A DNA stretch of 13,092 bases from Desulfurococcales archaeon. Lineage in GTDB: Archaea; Thermoproteota; Thermoprotei_A; Sulfolobales; WANQ01. Location: positions 1 through 13,092 of the forward strand of contig JALUDQ010000122.1 of assembly GCA_027043985.1 (NCBI GenBank). The letters run 5' to 3'. The notes beneath the pieces are model-generated. The model did not search any database. It was not told the origin of the DNA and saw only the letters and a program-made list of their open reading frames with translations. The position numbers and the translations under genes are program-made. Within the stretch, counting starts at the first letter, position 1. The number at the start of each line of letters is the position of its first letter. Positions 6,340 through 13,092 of this stretch are shown here, in pieces.

Positions 6340-6357
6340 GTTTTGTTAAAATAAAAC
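6340..6357. promoter_or_regulatory. Divergent promoter region of the TrmB-family gene and rps25e
   Basis: An A/T-rich imperfect inverted repeat with arms GTTTT (6340-6344) and AAAAC (6353-6357) around gttaaaat. On the plus strand the TATA-like centre near 6351 predicts an rps25e transcript start near 6377, with a leader of about 21 bases holding GGTG. On the minus strand a start near 6326 would give a leader of about 27 bases with AAGGAGG. An overlapping autoregulatory operator is possible but unproven. Confidence 0.35.
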
Positions 6358-6398
6358 ATTTATTCCGATAAATACAATTATTGATAACGGTGTCCTAC

Positions 6399-6719
6399 AT
6401 GGGCACCAAGGGCGGAAAGCCCATATCTGCTCTAGAAAAGAGACAAAGAAGAATGGCTAGGGAAGAACGTAGATTGAGAGAGCATGAATCAGCAGAGACT
6501 GGGGGAAGACTCGTATACTATGATGAGAGTCTTGTAGAGAAGGCTGCCAGAGAAATTAGAGGATCATCGTACATAACACCTTATGTATTGATGAGTAAAC
6601 TCAACGTTAGCTATAGTGTTGCAAAAGATATTTTAAGAGAACTTGAAAAAAGAGGCGAAATAAAACTATATAGCCGCAATAGGAGGGTTTCAATATATAT
6701 TCCAGCAGTAGCTAAATGA
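6399..6719 (+). CDS. rps25e: Ribosomal protein S25e
   Basis: Small-subunit ribosomal protein (106 aa) found in eukaryotes and some archaea, especially Crenarchaeota. A basic N-terminal extension (1-35, Arg/Lys/Glu-rich) is followed by a winged-helix domain: 'DESLVEKAAREIRGSSYITP' then 'VLMSKLNVSYSVAKDILREL' and 'RGEIKLYSRNRRVSIYIP'. I start it at the ATG at 6399, because GGTG lies 6 bases upstream and the family normally begins with a short basic segment. An in-frame TTG at 6381 would add six residues without a supporting Shine-Dalgarno. It is divergent from the TrmB-family gene. Its last 8 bases overlap the convergent uncharacterised gene. Confidence 0.94.
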   Translation: MGTKGGKPISALEKRQRRMAREERRLREHESAETGGRLVYYDESLVEKAAREIRGSSYITPYVLMSKLNVSYSVAKDILRELEKRGEIKLYSRNRRVSIYIPAVAK

Positions 6720-7089
6720 TCTCCTCTGGTATAAAGACTGGTTTTTCCTTCAAGTCTATGACTGGAATAGAAACCCATCCGGCTCTGCTACCCTTCCCTA
6801 TCTCTAAGTGTTCTCCGCTCTCATCTGCTCTCAACAATATGTATCGTGCATCACTGTATTTATTGTCTTCGTCAACATAGTAATAGAACATTGGGAGGCC
6901 GTAATAGTTGTAGTAGTCTCTGAATACCGCCAATATACCGTAAACATGTTTTTCCTTCAACTTAAACCTGATAATGTACATTGGCTGGCCCAGTGTCATG
7001 ACAGAAGCAGCCATCCTGGCGATATCACCTAAATGGTTTACCTTTACCGTTATCACATGCTTTAACTGGTCTTTCTCCTTGCCATCCAA
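6712..7089 (-). CDS. Uncharacterised small Tyr-rich protein
   Basis: I do not recognise this 125-aa protein. It looks like a real gene: it has a good Shine-Dalgarno (AGGGGAG, 4 bases before the TTG start), a TATA box at a sensible distance, and a balanced soluble composition. There is no signal peptide, membrane helix or Cys motif. Visible features are a beta-rich middle ('PMYIIRFKLKEKHVYGILAV', 36-55), a Tyr cluster between 59 and 71 (DYYNYYGLPMFYYY), an acidic stretch (DEDNKYSD) and an ending 'PVFIPEEII'. Alternating hydrophobic strands suggest a small beta-barrel or alpha/beta fold. It converges on rps25e with an 8-base overlap and diverges from the por operon. The last point is weak context for a metabolic or redox link. 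A later in-frame GTG would remove 11 residues. Confidence 0.65.
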   Translation of the reverse strand: MDGKEKDQLKHVITVKVNHLGDIARMAASVMTLGQPMYIIRFKLKEKHVYGILAVFRDYYNYYGLPMFYYYVDEDNKYSDARYILLRADESGEHLEIGKGSRAGWVSIPVIDLKEKPVFIPEEII

Positions 7090-7121
7090 TAATCTCCCCT
7101 AGGAAAGGTTTGAAGACAAGG

Positions 7122-7133
7122 TTTATTATAAAA
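7122..7133 (-). promoter_or_regulatory. TATA box for the uncharacterised gene
   Basis: The minus strand reads ttttataataaa, centred near 7128. It predicts a transcript start near 7102, immediately before the Shine-Dalgarno (7095-7101) of the TTG start at 7089. On the plus strand the same A/T block could serve the por operon, but the leader would then be about 84 bases. Confidence 0.5.
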
Positions 7134-7226
7134 CTTAGTGCTATGATGGAGACATAATACTAAACTCTTATCTACTAGAGAGTCTTAAGAAAAGATTGTG
7201 TGTGTAAAAACGTGAGAAACCCTACC

Positions 7227-7234
7227 AAGGTGGG
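7227..7234 (+). promoter_or_regulatory. Shine-Dalgarno AAGGTGGG that moves the porG start
   Basis: It is located 4 bases before the TTG at 7239, which gives the N-terminus MIEIRWHGRGGQG typical of the gamma subunit. The upstream in-frame GTG at 7200 has no comparable site and would add 13 residues not usual for the family. Confidence 0.7.
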
Positions 7235-7238
7235 ATTC

Positions 7239-7793
7239 TTGATCGAAATAAGATGGCATGGCCGTGGAGGCCAAGGTGCTGTAACCGCTTCTCAAGTAAC
7301 TGCGGAGGCGGCTATCATAGAGGGAAAATATGCTCAAGCATTTCCAGAGTTTGGAGCAGAACGCCGTGGCGCTCCAGTGAAAGCATATACTAGGATAGAT
7401 GAGAAACCAATCTATATTAGATCACCAATAGTAGAACCTGATATAGTAGTGATTCTTGACCCCTCTCTACTGGTTTCAGAACCAGTTCTAGACGGCTTAA
7501 AGAAGAATGGCTGGGTGATAATAAACTCGAAGAAACCAGTAGATGAGATAAGGAAAACACTGGGGAGAAGTGATGTAAAAATAGCTAGGGTAGATGCTGA
7601 TACAATAGCTTTACAGATACTAAAAGTGCCAATAGTAAATACAGCAATGCTAGGAGTGCTTGTTAAGGCTACACAAATAGTCAGTCTGGATAGTATTATA
7701 GATGCTGTTTCCAGAAGGTTTAGTGAGCGTATAGCAAAACTTAACATTGAAGTAGTCAAGAAAGCTTATGAAGAAGCAGAGGTGAGTGGGTAA
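7239..7793 (+). CDS. porG: Pyruvate (2-oxoacid):ferredoxin oxidoreductase, gamma subunit
   Basis: Gamma subunit (184 aa from the TTG at 7239) of the CoA-acylating oxidoreductase that turns pyruvate plus CoA into acetyl-CoA, CO2 and reduced ferredoxin in the cytoplasm. The family signature is right at the N-terminus: 'IRWHGRGGQGAVTASQ' with the glycine-rich turn, then 'FPEFGAERRGAPVKAYTRI', a Rossmann-like domain, 'PVVNTAMLG'-type helix (here 'PIVNTAMLGVL') and a helical C-terminus. It is the first gene of four, and its stop TAA shares one base with the ATG of the delta gene. The promoter is not certain: TATA candidates are near 7128 and 7188. The enzyme is central to peptide and sugar fermentation in hyperthermophiles. 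Confidence 0.92.
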   Translation: MIEIRWHGRGGQGAVTASQVTAEAAIIEGKYAQAFPEFGAERRGAPVKAYTRIDEKPIYIRSPIVEPDIVVILDPSLLVSEPVLDGLKKNGWVIINSKKPVDEIRKTLGRSDVKIARVDADTIALQILKVPIVNTAMLGVLVKATQIVSLDSIIDAVSRRFSERIAKLNIEVVKKAYEEAEVSG

Positions 7794-8134
7794 TGGCTAA
7801 GTCTTCTCGCTATGTTCCACCCCCAAGTACTGGCTGGAGGAAACTGCCCATAGGGGCAGTAATACCATGGCCTGGTAACAGTGAGGAATACAAAACTGGT
7901 AGTTGGAGAACGCTGAGACCAGTAATAGACCAGGAGAGGTGTATACGTTGTGCTATATGTTGGATGTATTGTCCAGATGCAGCAATAATAGAGTTAAAAC
8001 AAGAGTATACTACTAAAGCTGGCAGAAAATACGATAAGACATACGTTGTTAACTATGATTATTGTAAGGGTTGCGGTATATGTGCGAATGAATGTCCAGT
8101 AAAAGCTATAAAAATGGAGCCGGAGGTGAAGTAA
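7793..8134 (+). CDS. porD: Pyruvate (2-oxoacid):ferredoxin oxidoreductase, delta (ferredoxin-like) subunit
   Basis: A 113-aa electron-transfer subunit with two 4Fe-4S clusters: C50-x2-C53-x2-C56-x3-C60-P and C91-x2-C94-x2-C97-x3-C101-P. It carries electrons from the TPP-proximal cluster of the beta subunit to external ferredoxin. The N-terminal 45 residues, with 'GAVIPWPGNSEEYKTGSWR' leading into the first cluster, are the usual delta-subunit extension that docks to the other subunits. It overlaps porG by one base (TAATG) and is followed 3 bases later by porA. This is clear translational coupling, with GAGGTG near the end of porG. Confidence 0.95.
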   Translation: MAKSSRYVPPPSTGWRKLPIGAVIPWPGNSEEYKTGSWRTLRPVIDQERCIRCAICWMYCPDAAIIELKQEYTTKAGRKYDKTYVVNYDYCKGCGICANECPVKAIKMEPEVK

Positions 8135-8137
8135 GGA

Positions 8138-9319
8138 ATGGTCAAGAGGACTTCTCTTTCATCAAATTATGCTGTAGCTTACGCAGTGAAAATGGCTGAC
8201 GTTGACGTTATTGCTGCCTATCCTATTACTCCTCAAACACACATAGTTGAGAAGCTATCAGAGTTTATAGCGAATGGGGAATTAGATGCAGAAATGATTC
8301 ATGTTGAAAGCGAGCACTCGGCTATGAGTGCTACAATAGGTGCTTCAGCAGCTGGCGCAAGAGTATTTACTGCTACAGCTAGTCAAGGACTCGAACTAAT
8401 GCATGAAATACTCCATATAGCTTCCGGTATGAGACTACCCATAGTAATGGCTGTTGCATCAAGAGCACTAAGTCCACCAATAAATATATGGTCTGACTAC
8501 TCTGATATCATGAATGCACGTGATACTGGTTGGATAATATATATAGTGTCGTCAGCACAAGAAGCATTCGATACAATCATTCAAGCATACAAGTTGGCTG
8601 AAAACAAGGAAGTCCTACTACCAGTAATGGTAGCCTTCGACGGATTCGTATTAAGCCATACATTTGAAGCAGTAGACCTACCCGAAGAAGAAGAGGTAAG
8701 AAGATTCATTCCAAAACAAGTAACATGGTATACACTTGACCCAGAAAACCCTATGACCTTAGGACCACTTGGCCCGCCGGAATGGTATTATGAATTCAAG
8801 TATCAACAAGTAGTTGCATTAAATAAGGCATTAGAGATAGCTAAGCAAGTAGATGATGAATACGGTAAAGTATTTGGAAGAAAATATGGTCTTGTTGAAC
8901 CATATAGACTAGATGACGCCGAAATAGCAATAGTAGCCTACGGCGCACTCGCAAGTACAGCCAAGGCAGCTGTAGATGAAGCGAGAAAGAATGGAGTAAA
9001 AGTAGGCTTGCTGCGTCTAAGATTATTCAGACCCTCGCCTGTTGAAGAAATAGCAAAGTACTTGGAGAACGTAAAAGCTGTTGGAGTAATGGATAGAGCA
9101 ATATCCTTCGGAGCACCCTATGGTGGCCCAGTGTTTGCCGATATTATGGAAGCATTATACATGAAGGGAGTAGATACACTTCTCTCAAGCTTCATCCTCG
9201 GAATAGGTGGGAGACCCATGTATTTACATGATGTTTTAACAGTAATTAATAAGGTCAAAGAGATAGCTGAATCGGGTCGTAGAACAATTGAAACATATTA
9301 CATAGGGGTGAGAGAGTAA
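8138..9319 (+). CDS. porA: Pyruvate (2-oxoacid):ferredoxin oxidoreductase, alpha subunit
   Basis: A 393-aa alpha subunit that supplies the pyrimidine side of the TPP site and much of the substrate pocket. Domain I (about 1-230) shows 'AAYPITPQT' (26-34, with T31) and 'HVESEHSAMSATIGASAAGA' (55-74), which holds the Glu that activates TPP, then 'TASQGLELMHEILHIASG'. Domain II (about 260-390) includes 'KVGLLRLRLFRPSP' and 'AISFGAPYGG'. Resemblance to Pyrococcus PorA, as I remember it ('FVLSHTFEAV', 'PLGPPEWYYEF'), favours pyruvate over branched-chain 2-oxoacids, but substrate cannot be fixed from sequence alone. GGAGGTG lies 9 bases before the ATG. The last base overlaps porB. Confidence 0.93.
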   Translation: MVKRTSLSSNYAVAYAVKMADVDVIAAYPITPQTHIVEKLSEFIANGELDAEMIHVESEHSAMSATIGASAAGARVFTATASQGLELMHEILHIASGMRLPIVMAVASRALSPPINIWSDYSDIMNARDTGWIIYIVSSAQEAFDTIIQAYKLAENKEVLLPVMVAFDGFVLSHTFEAVDLPEEEEVRRFIPKQVTWYTLDPENPMTLGPLGPPEWYYEFKYQQVVALNKALEIAKQVDDEYGKVFGRKYGLVEPYRLDDAEIAIVAYGALASTAKAAVDEARKNGVKVGLLRLRLFRPSPVEEIAKYLENVKAVGVMDRAISFGAPYGGPVFADIMEALYMKGVDTLLSSFILGIGGRPMYLHDVLTVINKVKEIAESGRRTIETYYIGVRE

Positions 9320-10269
9320 TGACCAATCAATACTATAGATCAATAGCAGACTTACCCAGAGAAGAGCTATTTGCACGTGGCCATAGAATGTGCCAAGGAT
9401 GTGCAGCAGCTCTCATAATGAGATGGTTAACCAAGGCTATCGGAAAAGACGCTATAATAGTAAATGCTACTGGTTGTGTAGAAGTAACCACAACTGTTTA
9501 CCCATATACTGCGTGGAAGCATCCGTGGATACATGTAGCATTCGAAAACGCTGCGGCCGTTGCCTCTGGAGTTGAAACGGCTATAAAGATGCTTAAGAAG
9601 AAGGGTAGAATACCCAAGGATAAGGACATAAAAATAGTCGTAGTTGCTGGTGATGGAGGAACATATGATATAGGCCTACAAGCCCTAAGTGGTATGCTTG
9701 AGAGATATCATGACGTAATGTACGTGTTATACGATAACGAAGCATACATGAACACGGGTATTCAGAGAAGTGGTGGAACACCACTCTACGCCTGGACAAC
9801 AACTACGCCAGCTGGGACAGTGTGGCGCGGTGAGAGGAGGCCCAAGAAGCCTATAACCGACATTGTTGCAGCTCATCGTATACCATATGTGGCAACAGCT
9901 AATCCAGCATACATAGTAGACATGATGAACAAGTTTAAGAAAGGCTTGGAGATAGAGGGGCCGACATTTATCCACGTCTTCTCACCATGTACGCCGGGAT
10001 GGAGAATAGATACAGCGAAAACCATTGAAGTCTCAAGACTAGCCGTCCTGACGGCAGTATGGGTAAACTATGAAATAGAGAACGGCGAGTTTAGAGTCAC
10101 CTCGCCAGTACCCCGTAGAAAACATGTGAGACACTACCTAAAACTACAAGGACGATTCAGACACATGACAGAACAAGAAATAGAAGAATTCCAAAAATAC
10201 ATTGACAAAGAAGTAGAACGTATCAATAAGCTCGCTGGTAAAGAAGTAATAGGGCCAGTTGTAGAGTAA
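9319..10269 (+). CDS. porB: Pyruvate (2-oxoacid):ferredoxin oxidoreductase, beta subunit
   Basis: A 316-aa catalytic subunit that binds the diphosphate of TPP with Mg2+ and holds the proximal 4Fe-4S cluster. Visible features: cluster ligands C25-x2-C28, C53 and C224; the TPP/Mg motif 'GDGGTYDIGLQALSGMLER' (111-129) with N140 and the following 'EAYMNTGIQRSGGTP'; and a basic C-terminal region (265-300). The ATG overlaps the porA stop (TAATG), completing a gamma-delta-alpha-beta operon, the common archaeal order. A T-run follows the stop at 10274-10279 and may end the transcript. The downstream gene is convergent, so the operon ends here. Confidence 0.95.
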   Translation: MTNQYYRSIADLPREELFARGHRMCQGCAAALIMRWLTKAIGKDAIIVNATGCVEVTTTVYPYTAWKHPWIHVAFENAAAVASGVETAIKMLKKKGRIPKDKDIKIVVVAGDGGTYDIGLQALSGMLERYHDVMYVLYDNEAYMNTGIQRSGGTPLYAWTTTTPAGTVWRGERRPKKPITDIVAAHRIPYVATANPAYIVDMMNKFKKGLEIEGPTFIHVFSPCTPGWRIDTAKTIEVSRLAVLTAVWVNYEIENGEFRVTSPVPRRKHVRHYLKLQGRFRHMTEQEIEEFQKYIDKEVERINKLAGKEVIGPVVE

Positions 10270-10281
10270 AACTATTTTTCC
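10270..10281 (+). terminator. Oligo-T terminator of the por operon
   Basis: Just after the porB stop the plus strand reads aactatttttcc. Archaeal transcription commonly ends at short T-runs without a required hairpin. It sits in the 44-base gap between convergent genes. Confidence 0.4.
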
Positions 10282-10313
10282 ATTATACTATAACCTATTT
10301 TCTCGTAAAACCA

Positions 10314-11144
10314 TTATATTATATCTCTATTCCTTGCTATCTTACATAAACTCGTTACTGCTAGCTTCAAACTATTAGCAGTTACAAGTAAACCATTATC
10401 TATAGTCTTCGGTAAATCTGCAACTATTACTTGTTCTTCAGCACCTTCAGCAAAACCTATGACTCCCTCCCTCGGATCATAGATCATGCTCGCGACTTCT
10501 CCTGCAATTTCTCCCTGATTTTCCACTATTCCTCCAGCAGCAATTACTGGTAAATTATTCTCTATTGCTCTAGCTATTAACAAATAGTTTGTAAACTTAT
10601 TGCCCGGCTTCACTCTAATAGACGTTATTAGTGAATCAGCACCAGTTATCTTTAAGCTTCGAGCGATTTCAGGTGTAATAATATCTTCCTCAGCTAGTAT
10701 ACCGTATTTTCTATCTAGATTAAAGTATACAAGTTCACGTCCAGAAGAAATCCCTATCTGTTCCTCCTTAGGCGATAATGCGATCTTGCGGTATTTCCCG
10801 AGGATACCGCCATCTGGTCCAACGATGATAGTTGTTAAAAAGAGCTTGGGCCCAGCTCTCTCTATTATTGGTCCAGCAACAATATATAGAGACGTGCCTA
10901 TGGCAATAGTTGTCAACTGCTCGGTACTAGGGCCTGGAATACGTTCAGCCTGGCTCTTCAACGAATACTTAAGTCGTTGTGGAGGGAGGTAATCTATTAT
11001 TGGACCGCTATTAAACATTGAGGGAAGTACTACTAGTTTTGCCCCCTTCTCTCTAGCCTCTTTTACTAGGTTCTTTACATGCTCCATGTTTGTGCGTTTT
11101 GCACCAATCCTGGTTTTTAGGTGTGCAACTGCTATCAAGGTCAA
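10314..11144 (-). CDS. Nitrilase-superfamily protein with degenerate catalytic triad
   Basis: A 276-aa protein with the carbon-nitrogen hydrolase fold along its whole length: 'LIAVAHLK' (3-10), 'GAKLVVLPSMFNSGP' (34-48), 'LYIVAGPI' (86-93), 'GPDGGILGKYRKIAL' (109-123), 'YGILAEEDIITPEIARSL' (147-164) and 'ARAIENNLPVIAAG' (191-204). Active members use a Glu-Lys-Cys triad to hydrolyse amides or nitriles. Here only the Lys (K120) remains: the usual Glu in LPE is S42, and the Cys of the ICYD segment is E152. The frame is intact, so this looks like a pseudoenzyme rather than a decayed gene. Loss of hydrolase activity is inferred from these changes. The TTG start has AGGAG 11 bases upstream and follows the reverse gyrase stop by 26 bases on the same strand. 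Confidence 0.85.
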   Translation of the reverse strand: MTLIAVAHLKTRIGAKRTNMEHVKNLVKEAREKGAKLVVLPSMFNSGPIIDYLPPQRLKYSLKSQAERIPGPSTEQLTTIAIGTSLYIVAGPIIERAGPKLFLTTIIVGPDGGILGKYRKIALSPKEEQIGISSGRELVYFNLDRKYGILAEEDIITPEIARSLKITGADSLITSIRVKPGNKFTNYLLIARAIENNLPVIAAGGIVENQGEIAGEVASMIYDPREGVIGFAEGAEEQVIVADLPKTIDNGLLVTANSLKLAVTSLCKIARNRDII

Positions 11145-11170
11145 CTATTATCACACTCCTAGGTTTAGTT

Positions 11171-13092
11171 TTACTTCCTATTAATGTTAATCCTACTTCC
11201 CGTATTACTGAAGCGTTGAACTTGGAGCGCTATATCCCTTACCTCACTATATAGTTCTGATAGAACATCTTGATAGTATTTCCTACCCTCCTCAATATGA
11301 TCCATGTATTGCTCAAGTATTCTAGTACGCTCTTCAGACACTAGCTTTCTCACTCTTTCAGCAAGTAGGTATAATGTGTCTTTTCTAACATGTTTTGCAA
11401 GTTCCTTGAACTTACTATGCAACTCTAATATCACGTCTTTATTCTCCTTTGACTCGAATTGCTTAACAATATCATCTATTATCAGAGCGGAAAGGAAAGA
11501 GTAAACACCCATACCAAGTTCCGTTGCAACTAGTTTCCGCTGCTTTGCTGTTTCAGTAACATATCCTCTCTGCATTAACGTTTGAATTATTTTAGCATAA
11601 GTACTCGGTCTTCCTATCTTTCTCTTCTTCATTAATGCTACTACATCTCCTTGCGTATATAGCGTTTTCTCGGCTCTCTTGAATACTATTACGTCTTGTA
11701 TGGGGTGTTTGCCTTCGGGAATACTTGGAACTATTTCAAAGGGCTTATAGATGTCCATGAATCCCGGCTCAACTAGTTCTGTTGGATGATCTAATTGTTT
11801 TATAGCATTACCAATTTTCACATTATAGACTTCGCGTTTCACTTTAGCTGGCTTCATCTGGCTTGCTATAAATCTCCTAAATATTAAGTCGTATATTAGG
11901 TAATGGTATCTTGTAAGTACTCTAACTGGCTGTATGATTCCCTCAGCTATTAGTTCGCGTAGGCGCTCTGCATCTATGGGTCTTGTAGGTCTTATTGCTT
12001 CATGTGCGCCACCAGTACCCCAAGTTCTTGGGACAAAGAGTTCTTTGTATTTATCACCATATTTTTCTTTCAGGTATTCTCTTGCCACATTGATTCCCGT
12101 ATCAGATACCCTTATACTATCAGTTCTATGATATGTTATGAATCCTAGTTCGAAGAGGTCTTGTGCAATATTCATGATCTCAGTTGTACTTAACTTGAAC
12201 TTTAAGGAGGCCTCTGATAATAGTGTGTCAGTTGTGAATGGAGGTAAAGGTTTAACTTCTTCTATTCTCTCGCTTACCTTCTTTACTTCCAATACTTGTT
12301 TTAAGAGGTATTCTCTCTCGAGACTCGGTAATGCTCCTTTGAGCTCATCTTCTGAAAACTCTATGTCTACTCTAGGCGTTATGAAACGATAGAAGTATTT
12401 CTGACTCTTCTTATGCTCTATGAATCTCTCTATAATCCAGCCCAATACTGGTGACTGTACTCTACCAGCACTAAGATTCCTGTTTTCACCTGGCTTACAC
12501 TCATATTTTCTTTTCTTTCTCTTTGATTCACTTAGATATAGTTTACAATAAGGTGGCCAGAACTCATACCATAGAAGCGGTGAGAGAGTGAATCCTATCC
12601 ATCTATCCTCTACTCTTCTAACAATTTGTGCTTCTACGAGTTTCATATCGAATTCTCTTATCGCTTCTAAAGCTTTTGTTATAGCCTTCCTTGTTACTTC
12701 GTGGAATTCTATTCTCCTTATATCACGAGTATATGGTGAGAGTAGAACAGCTGTGTCCCATCCTATTTTTTCACCCTCAGTATCAGGATCTGTTCCTATT
12801 AGAACCATGTCGACTTCGCTTGAAAGCTCTCTTAAGGCCTTTATGACTTCTCTTGAATCCTTTATGACACTACTCCCACACCTAGGACAAATATTTGTTT
12901 CATCTGTAAACTGGTAGCCGCAATTTAGGCATCTCTTTATGGATGTGTAGACTGGAGTGAAACGCGGCTGTTTTTTCTCCTCAATTAGTACTCCGTGGAA
13001 GCCTATTGGATCTTTTACTAGATCATATACATGGCCTCCACTTGCAGTTATCATTAATATTAGGTTTCCTGTAGTTACTTCATATACTTTTA
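11171..13092 (-). CDS. rgy: Reverse gyrase, topoisomerase IA part (5' end outside window)
   Basis: ATP-dependent type IA topoisomerase that adds positive supercoils; the hallmark enzyme of hyperthermophiles. Only the C-terminal portion is inside the window. The frame stays open past the right edge, and the extra codons read KVYEVTTGNLIL before 'MITASGGHVYDL', so the ATG at 13052-13054 is internal. Counting from that Met, visible parts are the TOPRIM start, a zinc finger C42-x2-C45-x10-C56-x2-C59, the TOPRIM acidic motif 'TDPDTEGE' (88-95), 'NLSAGRVQSPVLGWIIERF' (193-211), the catalytic Tyr308 in 'FITYHRTDS', and 'GRPSTYAKIIQTLMQRGYV' (481-499). The helicase-like N-terminal half lies outside. 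The gene ends 26 bases before the nitrilase-like gene. No inactivating change is seen. Confidence 0.96.
   Translation of the reverse strand, partial: KVYEVTTGNLILMITASGGHVYDLVKDPIGFHGVLIEEKKQPRFTPVYTSIKRCLNCGYQFTDETNICPRCGSSVIKDSREVIKALRELSSEVDMVLIGTDPDTEGEKIGWDTAVLLSPYTRDIRRIEFHEVTRKAITKALEAIREFDMKLVEAQIVRRVEDRWIGFTLSPLLWYEFWPPYCKLYLSESKRKKRKYECKPGENRNLSAGRVQSPVLGWIIERFIEHKKSQKYFYRFITPRVDIEFSEDELKGALPSLEREYLLKQVLEVKKVSERIEEVKPLPPFTTDTLLSEASLKFKLSTTEIMNIAQDLFELGFITYHRTDSIRVSDTGINVAREYLKEKYGDKYKELFVPRTWGTGGAHEAIRPTRPIDAERLRELIAEGIIQPVRVLTRYHYLIYDLIFRRFIASQMKPAKVKREVYNVKIGNAIKQLDHPTELVEPGFMDIYKPFEIVPSIPEGKHPIQDVIVFKRAEKTLYTQGDVVALMKKRKIGRPSTYAKIIQTLMQRGYVTETAKQRKLVATELGMGVYSFLSALIIDDIVKQFESKENKDVILELHSKFKELAKHVRKDTLYLLAERVRKLVSEERTRILEQYMDHIEEGRKYYQDVLSELYSEVRDIALQVQRFSNTGSRININRK

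Noticed and set aside
7142..7149. TATGATGG, box C-like motif upstream of the por operon
   Set aside because: No D or D' box downstream and no terminal stem.
7164..7183. ACTCT...AGAGT inverted repeat before porG, possible operator
   Set aside because: Arms are only 5 bases and do not extend in or out; expected by chance in AT-rich sequence.
7200..7238. GTG at 7200 as the porG start
   Set aside because: It adds 13 residues not typical of the family and lacks a Shine-Dalgarno, while TTG 7239 has AAGGTGGG immediately upstream.
12588..12917. Open frame on the plus strand opposite reverse gyrase, with similar ones at 2339-2710 and 10600-10992
   Set aside because: Low-complexity Ser/Leu-rich translations antisense to well-supported genes, without promoter or Shine-Dalgarno signals.

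Overview
The window is a compact, AT-rich stretch of chromosome from a hyperthermophilic crenarchaeon. The gene set and sequence style fit Desulfurococcales (Staphylothermus, Thermosphaera or Desulfurococcus-like). The reasons are a reverse gyrase, the archaeal/eukaryal ribosomal proteins S25e and S26e, an archaeal-type ProRS, an archaeal phosphoinositide-type lipid synthase, a four-subunit ferredoxin oxidoreductase, TATA-type promoters about 26 bases before likely transcript starts, frequent TTG starts, and very short intergenic gaps. I assigned the organism from recognised families only; no search was run. No tRNA, rRNA gene, mobile element or CRISPR array was seen.

Layout. (1) Positions 1-1388, plus strand: an endonuclease IV-like TIM-barrel protein, cut by the left edge, overlaps a CDP-alcohol phosphatidyltransferase that probably makes archaetidylinositol phosphate. 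(2) Positions 1346-4690, minus strand, read right to left: a newly recognised box C/D guide RNA candidate, then trmI, proS, rps26e and trmY. This is a translation and RNA-modification block. TrmI and TrmY both modify the T-loop of tRNA, and the guide RNA is predicted to methylate 16S rRNA near the 530 loop. (3) Positions 4714-6298: a nearly symmetric TATA element serves the guide RNA on one side and an ASCH-domain protein on the other. These are followed, on the minus strand, by a ribbon-helix-helix regulator and a TrmB-family regulator. (4) Positions 6399-7089: rps25e (plus) converging on an uncharacterised Tyr-rich protein (minus). (5) Positions 7239-10269, plus strand: the gamma, delta, alpha and beta subunits of a pyruvate-type 2-oxoacid:ferredoxin oxidoreductase, tightly coupled. 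(6) Positions 10314-13092, minus strand: the C-terminal two fifths or so of reverse gyrase (cut by the right edge), then a nitrilase-fold protein that has lost two of its three catalytic residues.

The two items most worth attention are the unlabelled C/D sRNA at 4633-4690 and the apparent nitrilase pseudoenzyme at 10314-11144. The sRNA has a complete box architecture, two 12-nt guides, a terminal stem with a 3-nt K-turn loop, and a TATA box at the right distance.
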